From Actinomadura rifamycini DSM 43936 (lineage in GTDB: Bacteria > Actinomycetota > Actinomycetes > Streptosporangiales > Streptosporangiaceae): a stretch of 64,000 bases of DNA. The DNA lies in NCBI RefSeq assembly GCF_000425065.1, contig NZ_AULB01000021.1:1-64000 (forward strand), written 5' to 3'. Position numbers and translations under genes: made by a program. Every line of letters begins with the position of its first letter. Within the stretch, counting starts at the first letter, position 1. Shown here in pieces: positions 51,415 to 59,500 of this stretch. The notes beneath the pieces are model-generated. The model made no database searches, was not told the DNA's origin, and saw only the letters and a program-made list of their open reading frames with translations.

Positions 51415-52676
51415 CAGCCGAGCATCCGCCGCGCGACGGCGGTCTGCCGGGCCGCGATCCGGTCGCGCCACTCGTCCGGGCTGACGCGCTGGTGCCCGTG
51501 GTGCGGCAGCCGGTCGGGCAGCGCGTCGAACGGCATCACCTCGACGGACGGGCCGTCGGCCGGGGTGAGGTCGCGGGCGAGGCGCTGCCAGCGGAACTGC
51601 AGGTAGCCGCGCCGGTGGCCGGTGGTCTCGATCCAGTTCGCCAGGCCGGGATCGCGCTCGCCGACGACGTACCGGATCATGCCGTCGGGGTCGATGCGGG
51701 CCTGGTCGGCGGTGAGGCTCGTCTGGTGGTTGATGTAGTCGAGCGACACGTACCACATGCTCCCGAGCTGGAAGCCCTGGTAGGGCGCGACCGCCTTGTC
51801 GGCGGCCGGCACGGTGATCACCATGACCTCGTCGTCCGCCAGGTCGTAGTGCCCGACGGACGAGTACTGCGTGGCGAGCCCGCCCGGGGTGAGGCGCGGC
51901 TCGGTCAGCGTGTTGACGGGCAGCCGCAGGTAGTGCCACTCGGGGAACGCCAGGAACGTCCGGATCCGGGCCACGAGCATCCGCCCCGCCACGTCGAACC
52001 GGCGGGCCATCGCGGCGGCCGGCACCGGCGGCGGGGACGTCCCGAGCGTGTCGGCGCGGTGGATGCGGATCTCGCCGGGCCGCTCGGCCGCCCAGTCGCC
52101 GAACACCTCGCGGACGATCAGCATCGCCGAGCCGGGCGCGAGCGCGAAGTACCCCGGGCCCGCGTCCGGGCGCGGCGGCCCGAACCGCACCCGGTACCCG
52201 CCGTCCGGGCCGATGTCCAGCTCGCGGTCGTCGAAGGCGGTGAGGCTGTCGGGCGACGCGGTCGGCGAGTAGTCGCCGTTCATCACCTGGAAGCTGAGGT
52301 CGGCGGTGGTGCCGCGGCGGCCCGTCACCACGTACTCGGCGTCGTCGCGGATGTAGGCGTGGAAGTAGAGCGTGTCGGGGTTGTCGAGGCCCAGCTTGCT
52401 GTAGGGGCCGGTCGACGCGGCGAAGTACGGGAAGTCCTTCTGGTAGGCGCCCACCATGTGCAGGGACGCCTTGATGCTGCCGGCGAGGTAGTCGAGCCCC
52501 TCGGCGAGGTCCTGGTCGGTCCGGACGTGCGGGGCGGCGCGGATCACCCGTTCCGCCTCGGCGACCGCGGCGGCGAACCCGCGGGTGGCGGCGGTGTCCG
52601 GGTCGGGGTCCTTGGGGGCGGCGCCGCCCGGGGCGGGCGCGGGCGATTCGGCTGACTGGGGCGGTTCGGTGGTCAC
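51414..52676 (-). CDS. DUF1214 domain protein
   Basis: The 420-residue protein has a Pro/Ala-rich N-terminus (about 35 residues), then AYQKDFPYFAAS, GLDNPDTLYFHAYI and WYVSLDYINHQTSL, landmarks of DUF1214 proteins such as mycobacterial Rv3531c. Function is not established; the family is often linked to lipid or steroid loci. The GTG start at 52676 is preceded on the minus strand by GAGGAGC at good spacing; the longer upstream frame would cross the operator. It is the first gene of the operon. Confidence 0.85.
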   Translation of the reverse strand: MTTEPPQSAESPAPAPGGAAPKDPDPDTAATRGFAAAVAEAERVIRAAPHVRTDQDLAEGLDYLAGSIKASLHMVGAYQKDFPYFAASTGPYSKLGLDNPDTLYFHAYIRDDAEYVVTGRRGTTADLSFQVMNGDYSPTASPDSLTAFDDRELDIGPDGGYRVRFGPPRPDAGPGYFALAPGSAMLIVREVFGDWAAERPGEIRIHRADTLGTSPPPVPAAAMARRFDVAGRMLVARIRTFLAFPEWHYLRLPVNTLTEPRLTPGGLATQYSSVGHYDLADDEVMVITVPAADKAVAPYQGFQLGSMWYVSLDYINHQTSLTADQARIDPDGMIRYVVGERDPGLANWIETTGHRRGYLQFRWQRLARDLTPADGPSVEVMPFDALPDRLPHHGHQRVSPDEWRDRIAARQTAVARRMLG

Positions 52677-52744
52677 CGGGCTCCTCGGGTTGGCGGCACG
52701 GCCCGCGCCGGCGCACGGCGGATCATCGGCTGCAGGCCGGATAC

Positions 52745-52758
52745 TAGAACGCGTTCTA
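52745..52758. promoter_or_regulatory. KstR-type operator palindrome
   Basis: TAGAACGCGTTCTA is a perfect 14-bp palindrome matching the mycobacterial KstR motif TnnAACnnGTTnnA. It lies 69 bases upstream of the DUF1214 start. No kstR gene is in the window. It implies control by a KstR-like TetR repressor responding to steroid-CoA intermediates. Confidence 0.7.
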
Positions 52759-52800
52759 CCTGGGGTCAACGGGTCCGTGCGGCGCGGCCGCACGGCGGCG

Positions 52801-53274
52801 TCACGCGGCGCCCGGCACCGGGGTGGTGAACTTCAGGCTCGGCACGTCGTCCAGCGACACCGTGTACTCGTAGGTGCGCCGGTGCCCGGTGCGCTCGACC
52901 CGCCACCGGCCGTCCTCCCCGCGCACGTAGGCGTCGGTGTAGTGCGCCGCGCCCCGGATCAGCAGCCGCGCCTCGGGGATGAGGACCGAGTCGTCCAGCG
53001 CCCAGATGCCGGTGGCCCGATCGCCGTCCACATCGATCTCGGGCTGCCCCGCCGTGTGCGTGGTGATGCTCCCCGGCCCGAGGTTCTTCCGCATGTACGC
53101 GACGATGGCGTCCCGCCCCTCCAGCCGCAGCGTGCGGCCCAGCACCGGGGTGTCGTACTCGGCGACGGCGTCCGGGGTGAAGACCTCGGCGAACTCGTCC
53201 CACAGCTTGAGGTCGACGCAGCGCAGGTAGCGGTGCTTCAACCGGCGGATCTCTTCCAGCGCGACCAAATCCAT
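52801..53274 (-). CDS. SnoaL-like/NTF2-fold protein
   Basis: The 157-residue protein shows the NTF2-like pattern IRRLKHRYLRCVDLKLWDEFAEVFTPDAVAEYD, seen by RLKHRYLRCVD and WDEFAEVFTPDA, then TTHTAGQPEIDVDGDRATGIW and RRTYEYTV, as in SnoaL_4-type proteins. These act as isomerases, dehydratases or hydratases on polyketide or steroid rings, or lack catalysis. The ATG at 53274 (MDLVALEE) is preferred over the GTG at 53280. It lies 125 bases upstream of the DUF1214 gene, same strand. Confidence 0.88.
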   Translation of the reverse strand: MDLVALEEIRRLKHRYLRCVDLKLWDEFAEVFTPDAVAEYDTPVLGRTLRLEGRDAIVAYMRKNLGPGSITTHTAGQPEIDVDGDRATGIWALDDSVLIPEARLLIRGAAHYTDAYVRGEDGRWRVERTGHRRTYEYTVSLDDVPSLKFTTPVPGAA

Positions 53275-53307
53275 GTGCACAGCCTGCTCGCCGCACGCGG
53301 ATTAAGC

Positions 53308-53321
53308 AATAACAGGTTCTA
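53308..53321. promoter_or_regulatory. Degenerate KstR-type site upstream of the SnoaL-like gene
   Basis: On the minus strand TAGAACCTGTTATT matches TnnAACnnGTTnnA at all but the final base. It lies 34 bases upstream of the SnoaL-like start in a locally AT-rich stretch (ATTAAGCAATAACAGG). Confidence 0.4.
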
Positions 53322-53371
53322 CTTCTCGGACGGCGCCGGCCCGCGGAGGGGGGTGGGGGACGGTCGGCCGG

Positions 53372-53863
53372 TCAGCCGAGGAGGGCGCTGATCGCCTGGT
53401 CGATCAGCAGGTCGATCGCGAGCCGGACGATCTCCTTGAAGATCGGGATCTCCGCCAGCGAGGCCCCGAACGTCACGACGGCCGTCGCGATCGCCTGCGC
53501 GATGGCGATCGCCAGCATGATCAGCTGGATGATGACGTTGATCTTCAACGCGAGCACGATGCCCGCGCACAGGAAGAACGCCGCGCCGACGAGCGTCGCG
53601 CCCGTCGCGGCGTCCTCCAGGACCGACTTCGGCGAGTCCTCCTCGCCCCACGCCTTGCGGAACGCCTCGATGTCGTCGCCCTTGTTCGCCGACATCACCT
53701 GCTGCGCCGCGCCGTCCGCCTCGGACACCACGCTCCGGACCTTCCCGGAGAAGTCCATCCAGGTGGACCCGAGGTCGAACAGCTTCGTCTCGTCCGCCTC
53801 GGGCCAGGTGTAGCCCAGCATGCCCAGCAGCGAGATCAGCTCGCCCGGAAGCTGCAGTCCCAT
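53372..53863 (-). CDS. WXG100-like/CpnT N-terminal-type protein
   Basis: The 163-residue protein begins MGLQLPGELISLLGMLGYTWPEADE, quoted by its landmarks LLGMLGYTWPEADE, and continues with an amphipathic helix region (WMDFSGKVRSVVSEADGAAQQV) and a long hydrophobic stretch (AAFFLCAGIVLALKINVIIQ). This is the N-terminal trafficking domain of large actinobacterial toxins secreted by type VII systems (CpnT-like). Here it ends without any toxin domain. It is the last gene of a three-gene minus-strand set with YbaB-like and WXG100-like genes. Confidence 0.75.
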   Translation of the reverse strand: MGLQLPGELISLLGMLGYTWPEADETKLFDLGSTWMDFSGKVRSVVSEADGAAQQVMSANKGDDIEAFRKAWGEEDSPKSVLEDAATGATLVGAAFFLCAGIVLALKINVIIQLIMLAIAIAQAIATAVVTFGASLAEIPIFKEIVRLAIDLLIDQAISALLG

Positions 53864-53893
53864 GTCACCTCACCGGGTCGTGCCGCCGAACGG

Positions 53894-54319
53894 TCACTTG
53901 CGGCCGCCGCCGGCCTTGGAGATGGCGTCGTTGAACGCCTGGCTGATCATCGTCATCTGGCGCAGGCTCTCGTTCTGGATCTCCTCGACCTGCTGGTTCA
54001 GCCGGTCGATGTCCACCGCCGGGCCCGCCGCGTCGGCGGCGTTGCTCCGCAGGTCGTCCAGCGCGGCGTTCGCGGCCGTCACCAGGTGCTCGCCCAGCTC
54101 CTCCGCCGGCAGCCGCATCGCGCGCGGGTTGATCTCGACCTTCTTGAGCCGGCCGCCGGACACCGCGGTGACCTTGACCCGGCCGTCGTCGGCCTCACCG
54201 ACGCCCTCGACGGTCTCGGCGCCGCCCGTCCCGGGCGCGGCCTTGCCCTGCCGCATCGACTCCAGCGCCTTGCGGGCCTCGGTCAGCATGCGGTCGAGGT
54301 CGTTGCTCGCAGAGTCCAC
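53894..54319 (-). CDS. YbaB/EbfC-family protein
   Basis: The 141-residue protein has the YbaB/EbfC core: VKVTAVSGGRLKKVEINPRAMR and ELGEHLVTAANAALDDLRS, flanked by helices. In actinobacteria such proteins, distinct from housekeeping nucleoid YbaB next to recR, are repeatedly found beside WXG100 and type VII toxin genes. No recR or dnaX is nearby, supporting the specialised role, probably as a chaperone-like or structural partner. The start is GTG (54317-54319). Confidence 0.85.
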   Translation of the reverse strand: MDSASNDLDRMLTEARKALESMRQGKAAPGTGGAETVEGVGEADDGRVKVTAVSGGRLKKVEINPRAMRLPAEELGEHLVTAANAALDDLRSNAADAAGPAVDIDRLNQQVEEIQNESLRQMTMISQAFNDAISKAGGGRK

Positions 54320-54500
54320 GGAACCGCACCTTCCTTGATCAGCCCATCGAGCAGGATCCTAACCACCGAGGGCCCCGTGTGCGACATATGGCGGTCAATC
54401 ACCGCAACGACCGGTCATGGCGTCGGTCACGGCATAGGTCACGGCCGGCGCGCCTTTCGGCGTCCCGCCCGGCCCCGGACGGTCGCGCCCGCCGGACGCC

Positions 54501-54833
54501 TCAGCCGTTCAGCGCCGCCGAGATCGACGTGACCTCGCCGACCATCTGCTGTTCGGCCTTCTCGTGGTTGTCGGCCATCGCGATCAGCTTCTCGCCGAAT
54601 CCCGACAGTTCCTCGGCCGACCCGGCGAACGACTCGTCCGCCTGCGCCTCAATGGCGGTATAGGACTCCCCGATCAGCATGCCGATGTCGTCGGCGCCCC
54701 ACGGCTGCCCCATGCCCTGCACCGTCGACTTCAGGCCCGACCACTCCTGGTCGAGCCGGTCGCCCGCCGCCGACAGGGCCTTCGCCGCGCTGCGCAGCGT
54801 CTCCGGACGGACCTCGTACCCGTTTACCGTCAT
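54501..54833 (-). CDS. WXG100/ESAT-6-like protein
   Basis: The 110-residue protein is a helical hairpin: residues 8-30 (VRPETLRSAAKALSAAGDRL), then the turn region GQPWGADDIGMLIGES and a second helix. A W-G pair in place of the strict W-x-G is seen (PWGADD). This is the size and pattern of ESAT-6/WXG100-like proteins exported by type VII secretion. It is the first gene of the minus-strand trio, divergent from the deaminase toxin. No ESX core genes are in the window. Confidence 0.8.
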   Translation of the reverse strand: MTVNGYEVRPETLRSAAKALSAAGDRLDQEWSGLKSTVQGMGQPWGADDIGMLIGESYTAIEAQADESFAGSAEELSGFGEKLIAMADNHEKAEQQMVGEVTSISAALNG

Positions 54834-55000
54834 CCTCTGCCCCGATCCCGTGATCCGGCACCGTTCCCGACGTCCGCAACAGAATACGCGGCCCGCCGAA
54901 CACCGGAACAGTCCCGCGGGTCTCCGCGCGAAGCCGCACGCCCAGCGGCCCCGGGAGAACGCCTGTTTATACTCCCGGGCGAACAACTCAATCCTGAGGG

Positions 55001-55165
55001 GTGATCCCACTGAGCCGGCGGAAAACCCGTACCCCACCGCAACTGCGCACCGGCCCCCCGCACGCCGACCCCGGGCACCGCGAAGCCGTGCGCCCGCACC
55101 CTTCGCTCCCCCTGCGGACCACCCGCTTCCGTACGCGCACGGCCACACGGGGCGTCCGCGGATGA
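55001..55165 (+). CDS. Possible small basic leader protein coupled to the deaminase gene
   Basis: A 54-residue frame from GTG (after GAGGG) ends with TGA overlapping the deaminase start codon (ATGA at 55162-55165). It is Arg/Pro/Thr-rich with no recognisable domain. The ATGA junction is suggestive of coupling, but the composition could be fortuitous. The rest of 54834-55161 holds TATACT (54968-54973), a possible -10, and nothing else I can assign. Confidence 0.25.
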   Translation: MIPLSRRKTRTPPQLRTGPPHADPGHREAVRPHPSLPLRTTRFRTRTATRGVRG

Positions 55166-55839
55166 GCCCCCCGAGGAAAGGGAACGACAAGCTCGGAGTC
55201 GGCACCGGCAGAGCAGCCGGTGTGTTCGGCAACGTCGCCGGCAAATTGTTCATCGTCCCGAACCGCAAAGGGAAAGTCGCCGTCCTCGACCCCAAATCGA
55301 TCGACAGCAACACCCGGGCCCGGTGGCGCCGCGAACGGAAAGGCGGAGGCGGCCAGACCGTCCAGAGCCGCAAGGTGGATCCGAACGACCCCAACCTGGA
55401 CGCCCGCGACCGCGAAATGCTCGACGCCATCGCCAAGGCGCGCCTCAACGCCGGCGACGACAACCCCGGGGTGAACTACAATGCCATCCGATACATCGAC
55501 GGAAACGGCGACGAGCGGATTCTCGTGTCCCGCAGCGACGGCGTACACTCCGAACGATTCGCCGCGAACTTTCTCCTCGACGACAATGTCCGCAAGGAGG
55601 ATATTAAAGATCTGGTGACAGAAAGAGGCCCCTGCGTCAAGAATCCATCATGCTCGCAATGGGTCCTCCGAAATACCGCGGACCAGGACGGCAGCGGAGC
55701 CTACAATAATCCCGCGAGCGTCGCCCATGTGGCGGACTACCAGGCGGGCAGCAATCTCAACAACAATCGACAGGCCACGAAAGACGTGAAAGAGTGGGTG
55801 GACAGCGTCTTCGCCCCGAATTCACCGTGGCGGTTGTAG
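55162..55839 (+). CDS. Deaminase-fold toxin domain protein
   Basis: The 225-residue protein has a basic, Gly-rich N-terminal half and a C-terminal zinc-deaminase pattern: the HxE motif in DGVHSERFAANFL and the cysteines in TERGPCVKNPSCSQW (PC...C). These are the zinc ligands and proton-shuttling Glu of cytidine-deaminase-fold polymorphic toxins that edit nucleic acids or nucleotides. It lacks any N-terminal secretion domain. The last 300 bases are clearly less GC-rich than neighbours (e.g. GATATTAAAGATCTG), a sign of horizontal acquisition. A SUKH-4 immunity gene follows 21 bases downstream. Confidence 0.75.
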   Translation: MSPPRKGNDKLGVGTGRAAGVFGNVAGKLFIVPNRKGKVAVLDPKSIDSNTRARWRRERKGGGGQTVQSRKVDPNDPNLDARDREMLDAIAKARLNAGDDNPGVNYNAIRYIDGNGDERILVSRSDGVHSERFAANFLLDDNVRKEDIKDLVTERGPCVKNPSCSQWVLRNTADQDGSGAYNNPASVAHVADYQAGSNLNNNRQATKDVKEWVDSVFAPNSPWRL

Positions 55840-55860
55840 CACTGGACACCGAGGACCGGC

Positions 55861-56514
55861 ATGGCACCCGAACTGACCTTTGAAACACTGCGCGACACCT
55901 TCGCGGAGACCGAGATCCTGCGACCCGCCGCGGAATCGATCCCCGGCGAGATCACGCACCCGGAGACCCGTGACTTCCTTTCCCGCACGGGCCTTCCCAG
56001 GACACTGCGGAACGGCGCGGTCGACATCGACGACATCGGCGACGGCGGCTGGCAGACCCTCGGCGCCCTGTGGGAGGAAATCCGCCCCCACGGCTGGACC
56101 TGGACCATGCCGGAACACCCCGAGCGCTGGTTCTCCCTGGGCGGCATCTTCGGTTTGGGACTCCTCGTCCTGAACGGGGAGACCGGGCAGGTCTGGATCA
56201 TCCCGGAAAACGACGACGAAGACCTGACGCCCGTCCACAGCGGCGTCGACACGCTCGCCTACTACATGTACGCGATCGAACGGGACCGCGAACGCTACAG
56301 CCGGGAATTCGCCCTCTCGATCGAACGGGACGCCGACGACCCCCGCGACGAAGCGGACGCCTACCTCGCGGCCGCCCGCGCGCTGGCGGCCGAACTCCAC
56401 GAAGTCGACCCCACCCCGTTCGTCAACGGGATCGACGAGGCGTGGGAGGACGACGGCGAGGGCCCCTGGGCGTGGATCTTCCGCGACATCTCCGAGGGAG
56501 GATGGTCCGCCTAG
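55861..56514 (+). CDS. SUKH-4 family immunity protein
   Basis: The 217-residue protein shows SUKH-4 features: PETRDFLSRTGLPRTL near the N-terminus, WFSLGGIFGLGLLVLNGETGQVWIIP in the core (quoted by LVLNGETGQVWIIP), then a HSGVDTLAYYMYAIE helix. It is 21 bases after the deaminase stop, the usual toxin-immunity arrangement, and should neutralise that toxin by direct binding. No signal peptide is present, as expected of a cytoplasmic antidote. Confidence 0.85.
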   Translation: MAPELTFETLRDTFAETEILRPAAESIPGEITHPETRDFLSRTGLPRTLRNGAVDIDDIGDGGWQTLGALWEEIRPHGWTWTMPEHPERWFSLGGIFGLGLLVLNGETGQVWIIPENDDEDLTPVHSGVDTLAYYMYAIERDRERYSREFALSIERDADDPRDEADAYLAAARALAAELHEVDPTPFVNGIDEAWEDDGEGPWAWIFRDISEGGWSA

Positions 56515-56580
56515 AAGAACCCCTACCGTGGTACCGAACCGGTCGGCGGCTGAGACCGCTCCCCATCTCGGAAGGAAAGC

Positions 56581-58629
56581 GTGACGAACCAGGCGCCTCT
56601 CAACGTGGGCGCGGGCCGGCTCCCGGCCATGGCGACCGTCCGCCGATGGGCGCAGGACCACCTGCGTCCCGCCCTGTGCATGGTGACGGGCTCCCCCTCC
56701 TCCGGGAAGAGCCGCCTGATCGCCGAGCTGATGGCGGACGACGCGTTCGCCGCGCGCTTCCACGCGTTCGTCCCGCTCCGCGGCATGACCCTCGCATCGG
56801 CCACCTGGGCGCTCGCCGAACAGCTCAGCCTCCCCGGCGAGACGCCCGAAGGGCTGCTCGCCGTCCTCGCCGCCGACGCCCGGCGCACGATGATCGTCGC
56901 CCCGTCCCTCGACGAGAGCGGCACCCTCTGCGACGGCGCGGAAGCGGCGAAGATCGTCGAACGGCTGCTGCGGCCGCTGACCGACCTGCACCACGTCCGC
57001 CTCCTCGTCGAAGGGCGTCCCGAGCACCTCGCGTTCACCGCGCACGCCGACGTGATCAGCCTGGACGACCCCCAGTACACCGACCGGACCGCGTTCACCG
57101 AATGGCTCGGGCGCACCGCCACCGCCATGCGGGCCGACCCCCGCCTCGCCGCGGCCGCCGCGCAGTACTACCCGAACGCCGGCCTCGCCGAACTGGCCCT
57201 CCGCGCCGGCCCCGGCGACGACGTCGTGGGCCGCTGGCTCCGCCTCGTCCACCCGCAGGCATGGCCGGCCGTGGAGGCCCTGGCGTCCGCCTACGAGGAC
57301 CTCGACGCCGACACCTGGTACCGCTGGACGACCGCGCTCACCGGCGACCCGCAGCGCGCCCGCGCCGCCGTCACCGCCGTCGTGCCCCTCGTCCAGCGCG
57401 TCGGCGACGGCTACCTCCTCGGCTGCCGCCCCGTCGTCGAAGCCATCCGGCGCGCCCGCACCCCCCAGGTCACCGCGCACATCGACCGGGCCCTCGGCGC
57501 GAGCCTGTACGCGTCCGTCCCGCAGGCCGGCGGCAGGCCCGACTGGTCCCGCGCGTCCGGCTACGTCCTGCGGCACCTCGCCCGCCACGCCGTCGAGTCC
57601 GGCGTCGCCCGGCAGCTCCTCGCCGACGCGGGCTTCCTCGTCCACGCCGAACCCATCGGCGTGACCGGGGCGCTCGAAGCGGTCCCCGGCCCCGCCACCG
57701 ACGCCTGGCTGTCGGTCGGCACCGGCCTGCTCTCCGCGAACTCCGCCGCCGAGCGCGCGTCCGTCCTCCGGCTCGGCGCCCTCTCCCTCGCCGACGGCAC
57801 CCTCGCGTCCCACCTCGCCTACTACGCCCAGCACGCCACGTGGGTGCCCGCCTGGGGCAACGTCCGCCCCGGCGACACCTGGCCGGGCACCGTCTCCAGC
57901 CTCGCCCTCGGCACCGAACCCGGCGTCCTCCACGGCGCGAGCATCGACGGCCCCGTCCACACGTTCTCCACCGGCGACGGCACCGTCCTCGGCCGGACGC
58001 CCGCCAAGCCCGAGACCGCACGGGGCCTCGTCCCCCTCCCCGACGGCACGCTCCTGCGCCTCGACTCGTCCGGCGCCCTCACCCTGCTCGGCCCGGACCC
58101 GGACGACACGCTCCTCGCCCGCCTCACCGGCAACGCGCCCCTCAGCGCCCTCGGCGCCGACCCCGCCGCCTCCACGATCGTCCTCGGCGACCGCTCCGGC
58201 GCCCTGCACGCCGTCCGCCCCGGCACCGACGACACCGACCGGTGCGACACCCCCTTCGGCCCGATCCAGGCCGTCACCTGCCTGACCACCCCCGACGCCC
58301 GCCTCGCCGTGTTCGCCGGCTCGGACGGCGCCGTCCGCATGTGGAACATCGGCGCCGACCTCCTCGACCAGCCCGCCGCCCGGCGCCCCACCGCCGTCTC
58401 CGCCGTGGCCTCCGCCCTCCTCCCGGACGGCCCCGCCTTCGCCGCCGCCTGGGTCGACGGCTGGATCTGGTTCTGGCGCTCGTCCCAGCCGGACATGCTG
58501 CTGGCCCCCTTCGGGCGCCCCGTCCGCACCCTCGCCCTCGCCCCGGACGGAACGCTCTACACCGGCGGCGCCTTCGGCGTCGTCGCGCTCCGCCCCGGCC
58601 GTCCCGCCGCGACCGCCCCCGCGAACTGA
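56581..58629 (+). CDS. P-loop ATPase with C-terminal beta-propeller-like repeats
   Basis: The 682-residue protein has Walker A GSPSSGKS (37-44), a Walker B-like strand TMIVAPSLDES (about 100) and an arginine-containing LLVEGRP sensor-like strand. A helical region spans about 180-370. From about 400 onward, repeated blades (SSLALGTEPGVLHGAS, SALGADPAASTIVLGDRSGALHAV in parts, AVFAGSDGAVRMWNIG, TLALAPDGTLYTGG) look like WD40-type propeller repeats. The layout resembles STAND-type signalling ATPases. The GTG start follows GGAAGGA. It is 12 bases upstream of the SUKH-deaminase fusion gene, so the pair probably works together. Confidence 0.8.
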   Translation: MTNQAPLNVGAGRLPAMATVRRWAQDHLRPALCMVTGSPSSGKSRLIAELMADDAFAARFHAFVPLRGMTLASATWALAEQLSLPGETPEGLLAVLAADARRTMIVAPSLDESGTLCDGAEAAKIVERLLRPLTDLHHVRLLVEGRPEHLAFTAHADVISLDDPQYTDRTAFTEWLGRTATAMRADPRLAAAAAQYYPNAGLAELALRAGPGDDVVGRWLRLVHPQAWPAVEALASAYEDLDADTWYRWTTALTGDPQRARAAVTAVVPLVQRVGDGYLLGCRPVVEAIRRARTPQVTAHIDRALGASLYASVPQAGGRPDWSRASGYVLRHLARHAVESGVARQLLADAGFLVHAEPIGVTGALEAVPGPATDAWLSVGTGLLSANSAAERASVLRLGALSLADGTLASHLAYYAQHATWVPAWGNVRPGDTWPGTVSSLALGTEPGVLHGASIDGPVHTFSTGDGTVLGRTPAKPETARGLVPLPDGTLLRLDSSGALTLLGPDPDDTLLARLTGNAPLSALGADPAASTIVLGDRSGALHAVRPGTDDTDRCDTPFGPIQAVTCLTTPDARLAVFAGSDGAVRMWNIGADLLDQPAARRPTAVSAVASALLPDGPAFAAAWVDGWIWFWRSSQPDMLLAPFGRPVRTLALAPDGTLYTGGAFGVVALRPGRPAATAPAN

Positions 58630-58641
58630 AAGACTGGCGCC

Positions 58642-59496
58642 ATGACGGAAGACCTCGGACCCCGCTTGCGGAAGCAGTTCGGCCCGAAGGGCCTGCGGCC
58701 CCTCACCCCCCAGGCGCTCGCCGGCACGGCGCTCCCGCCCGCCTCCGTCACGTCCCTCGCCGCGGGCGTCCCCCTCCAGGTCGGCCCGTACTTCACCGCG
58801 ACCGACCGGGAGTCCCTCACCCTCGGCGACCACGCGACGGCCACCGACGCCCGCCGCCTCTCCCCGACGCTCTCCACCTGGTGCCGCCTCGGCACCGACC
58901 AGGGCGCCGAGATCTGCGTCGGCCCCTCCGGCGCCGTCCAGGCGGTCTTCATCGCCACCGACGCCGCCCCCCTGCACGTCAACGACACCGCCGAAGCCTT
59001 CCTCGACTCCCTCGCCGCCCTCGACCGCGCGCTCCCCGCCCTCCGCACCCCCGGCCGCCGGGACCCCCTCGACGTCTTCCGCGAGCTCCGCGCCCGGCTC
59101 CTCCAGATCGACGCCGCCGCCCTCGACGACGACGAGTCCTGGTGGTCGCGCGTCCTCGAGACCATCCGGCACGCGCTCAGCTTCCCCGCGTCCGTCGCCT
59201 TCGAGGTCGAAGGCATCGGCGGCCGCCGCCGCATCGAGACCGAACAGACCCGCGTCGGCGTCCAGCACCCCGAGCATCTCCTCTGGGACCGCCTGCAGGC
59301 CCAAGGCGTCCGTCCGGAGCAGGTCACCCGCGTCTACACCGAGCTCGAACCGTGCCTCATGCCGGGCAACTACTGCGCGATGTGGCTCACCCGCTTCCCG
59401 AACGCCGACTTCACCTACAGCCACGACTACGGCGCGACCGCCCAGGACCGCGAAGCCGGCCTCCTCGAACTGATGCAGCAGGCCGCCACCAAGTGA
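58642..59496 (+). CDS. SUKH-4-like/deaminase fusion protein
   Basis: The 284-residue protein has an N-terminal SUKH-4-like domain (about 15-140: FGPKGLRPLTPQALAG, TWCRLGTDQGAEICVGPSG, APLHVNDTAEAF) and a C-terminal deaminase domain (about 185-284) with HxE in VGVQHPEHLLWDRL, then VTRVYTELEPCLMPGNYC (PC-x5-C). This order resembles the XOO_2897-type nucleic acid/nucleotide deaminases of polymorphic systems. All zinc ligands and the catalytic Glu are present, so it is likely active. It lacks a secretion signal. Coupling to the upstream ATPase suggests an intracellular effector whose SUKH part senses or restrains. Confidence 0.8.
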   Translation: MTEDLGPRLRKQFGPKGLRPLTPQALAGTALPPASVTSLAAGVPLQVGPYFTATDRESLTLGDHATATDARRLSPTLSTWCRLGTDQGAEICVGPSGAVQAVFIATDAAPLHVNDTAEAFLDSLAALDRALPALRTPGRRDPLDVFRELRARLLQIDAAALDDDESWWSRVLETIRHALSFPASVAFEVEGIGGRRRIETEQTRVGVQHPEHLLWDRLQAQGVRPEQVTRVYTELEPCLMPGNYCAMWLTRFPNADFTYSHDYGATAQDREAGLLELMQQAATK

Positions 59497-59500
59497 CCCG

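Noticed and set aside
55822..59424. Minus-strand open frame of 1200 codons under the SUKH-4, ATPase and SUKH-deaminase genes
   Set aside because: It spans three recognisable plus-strand genes and reads as Gly/Glu/Val-rich noise with no start region or family motif.
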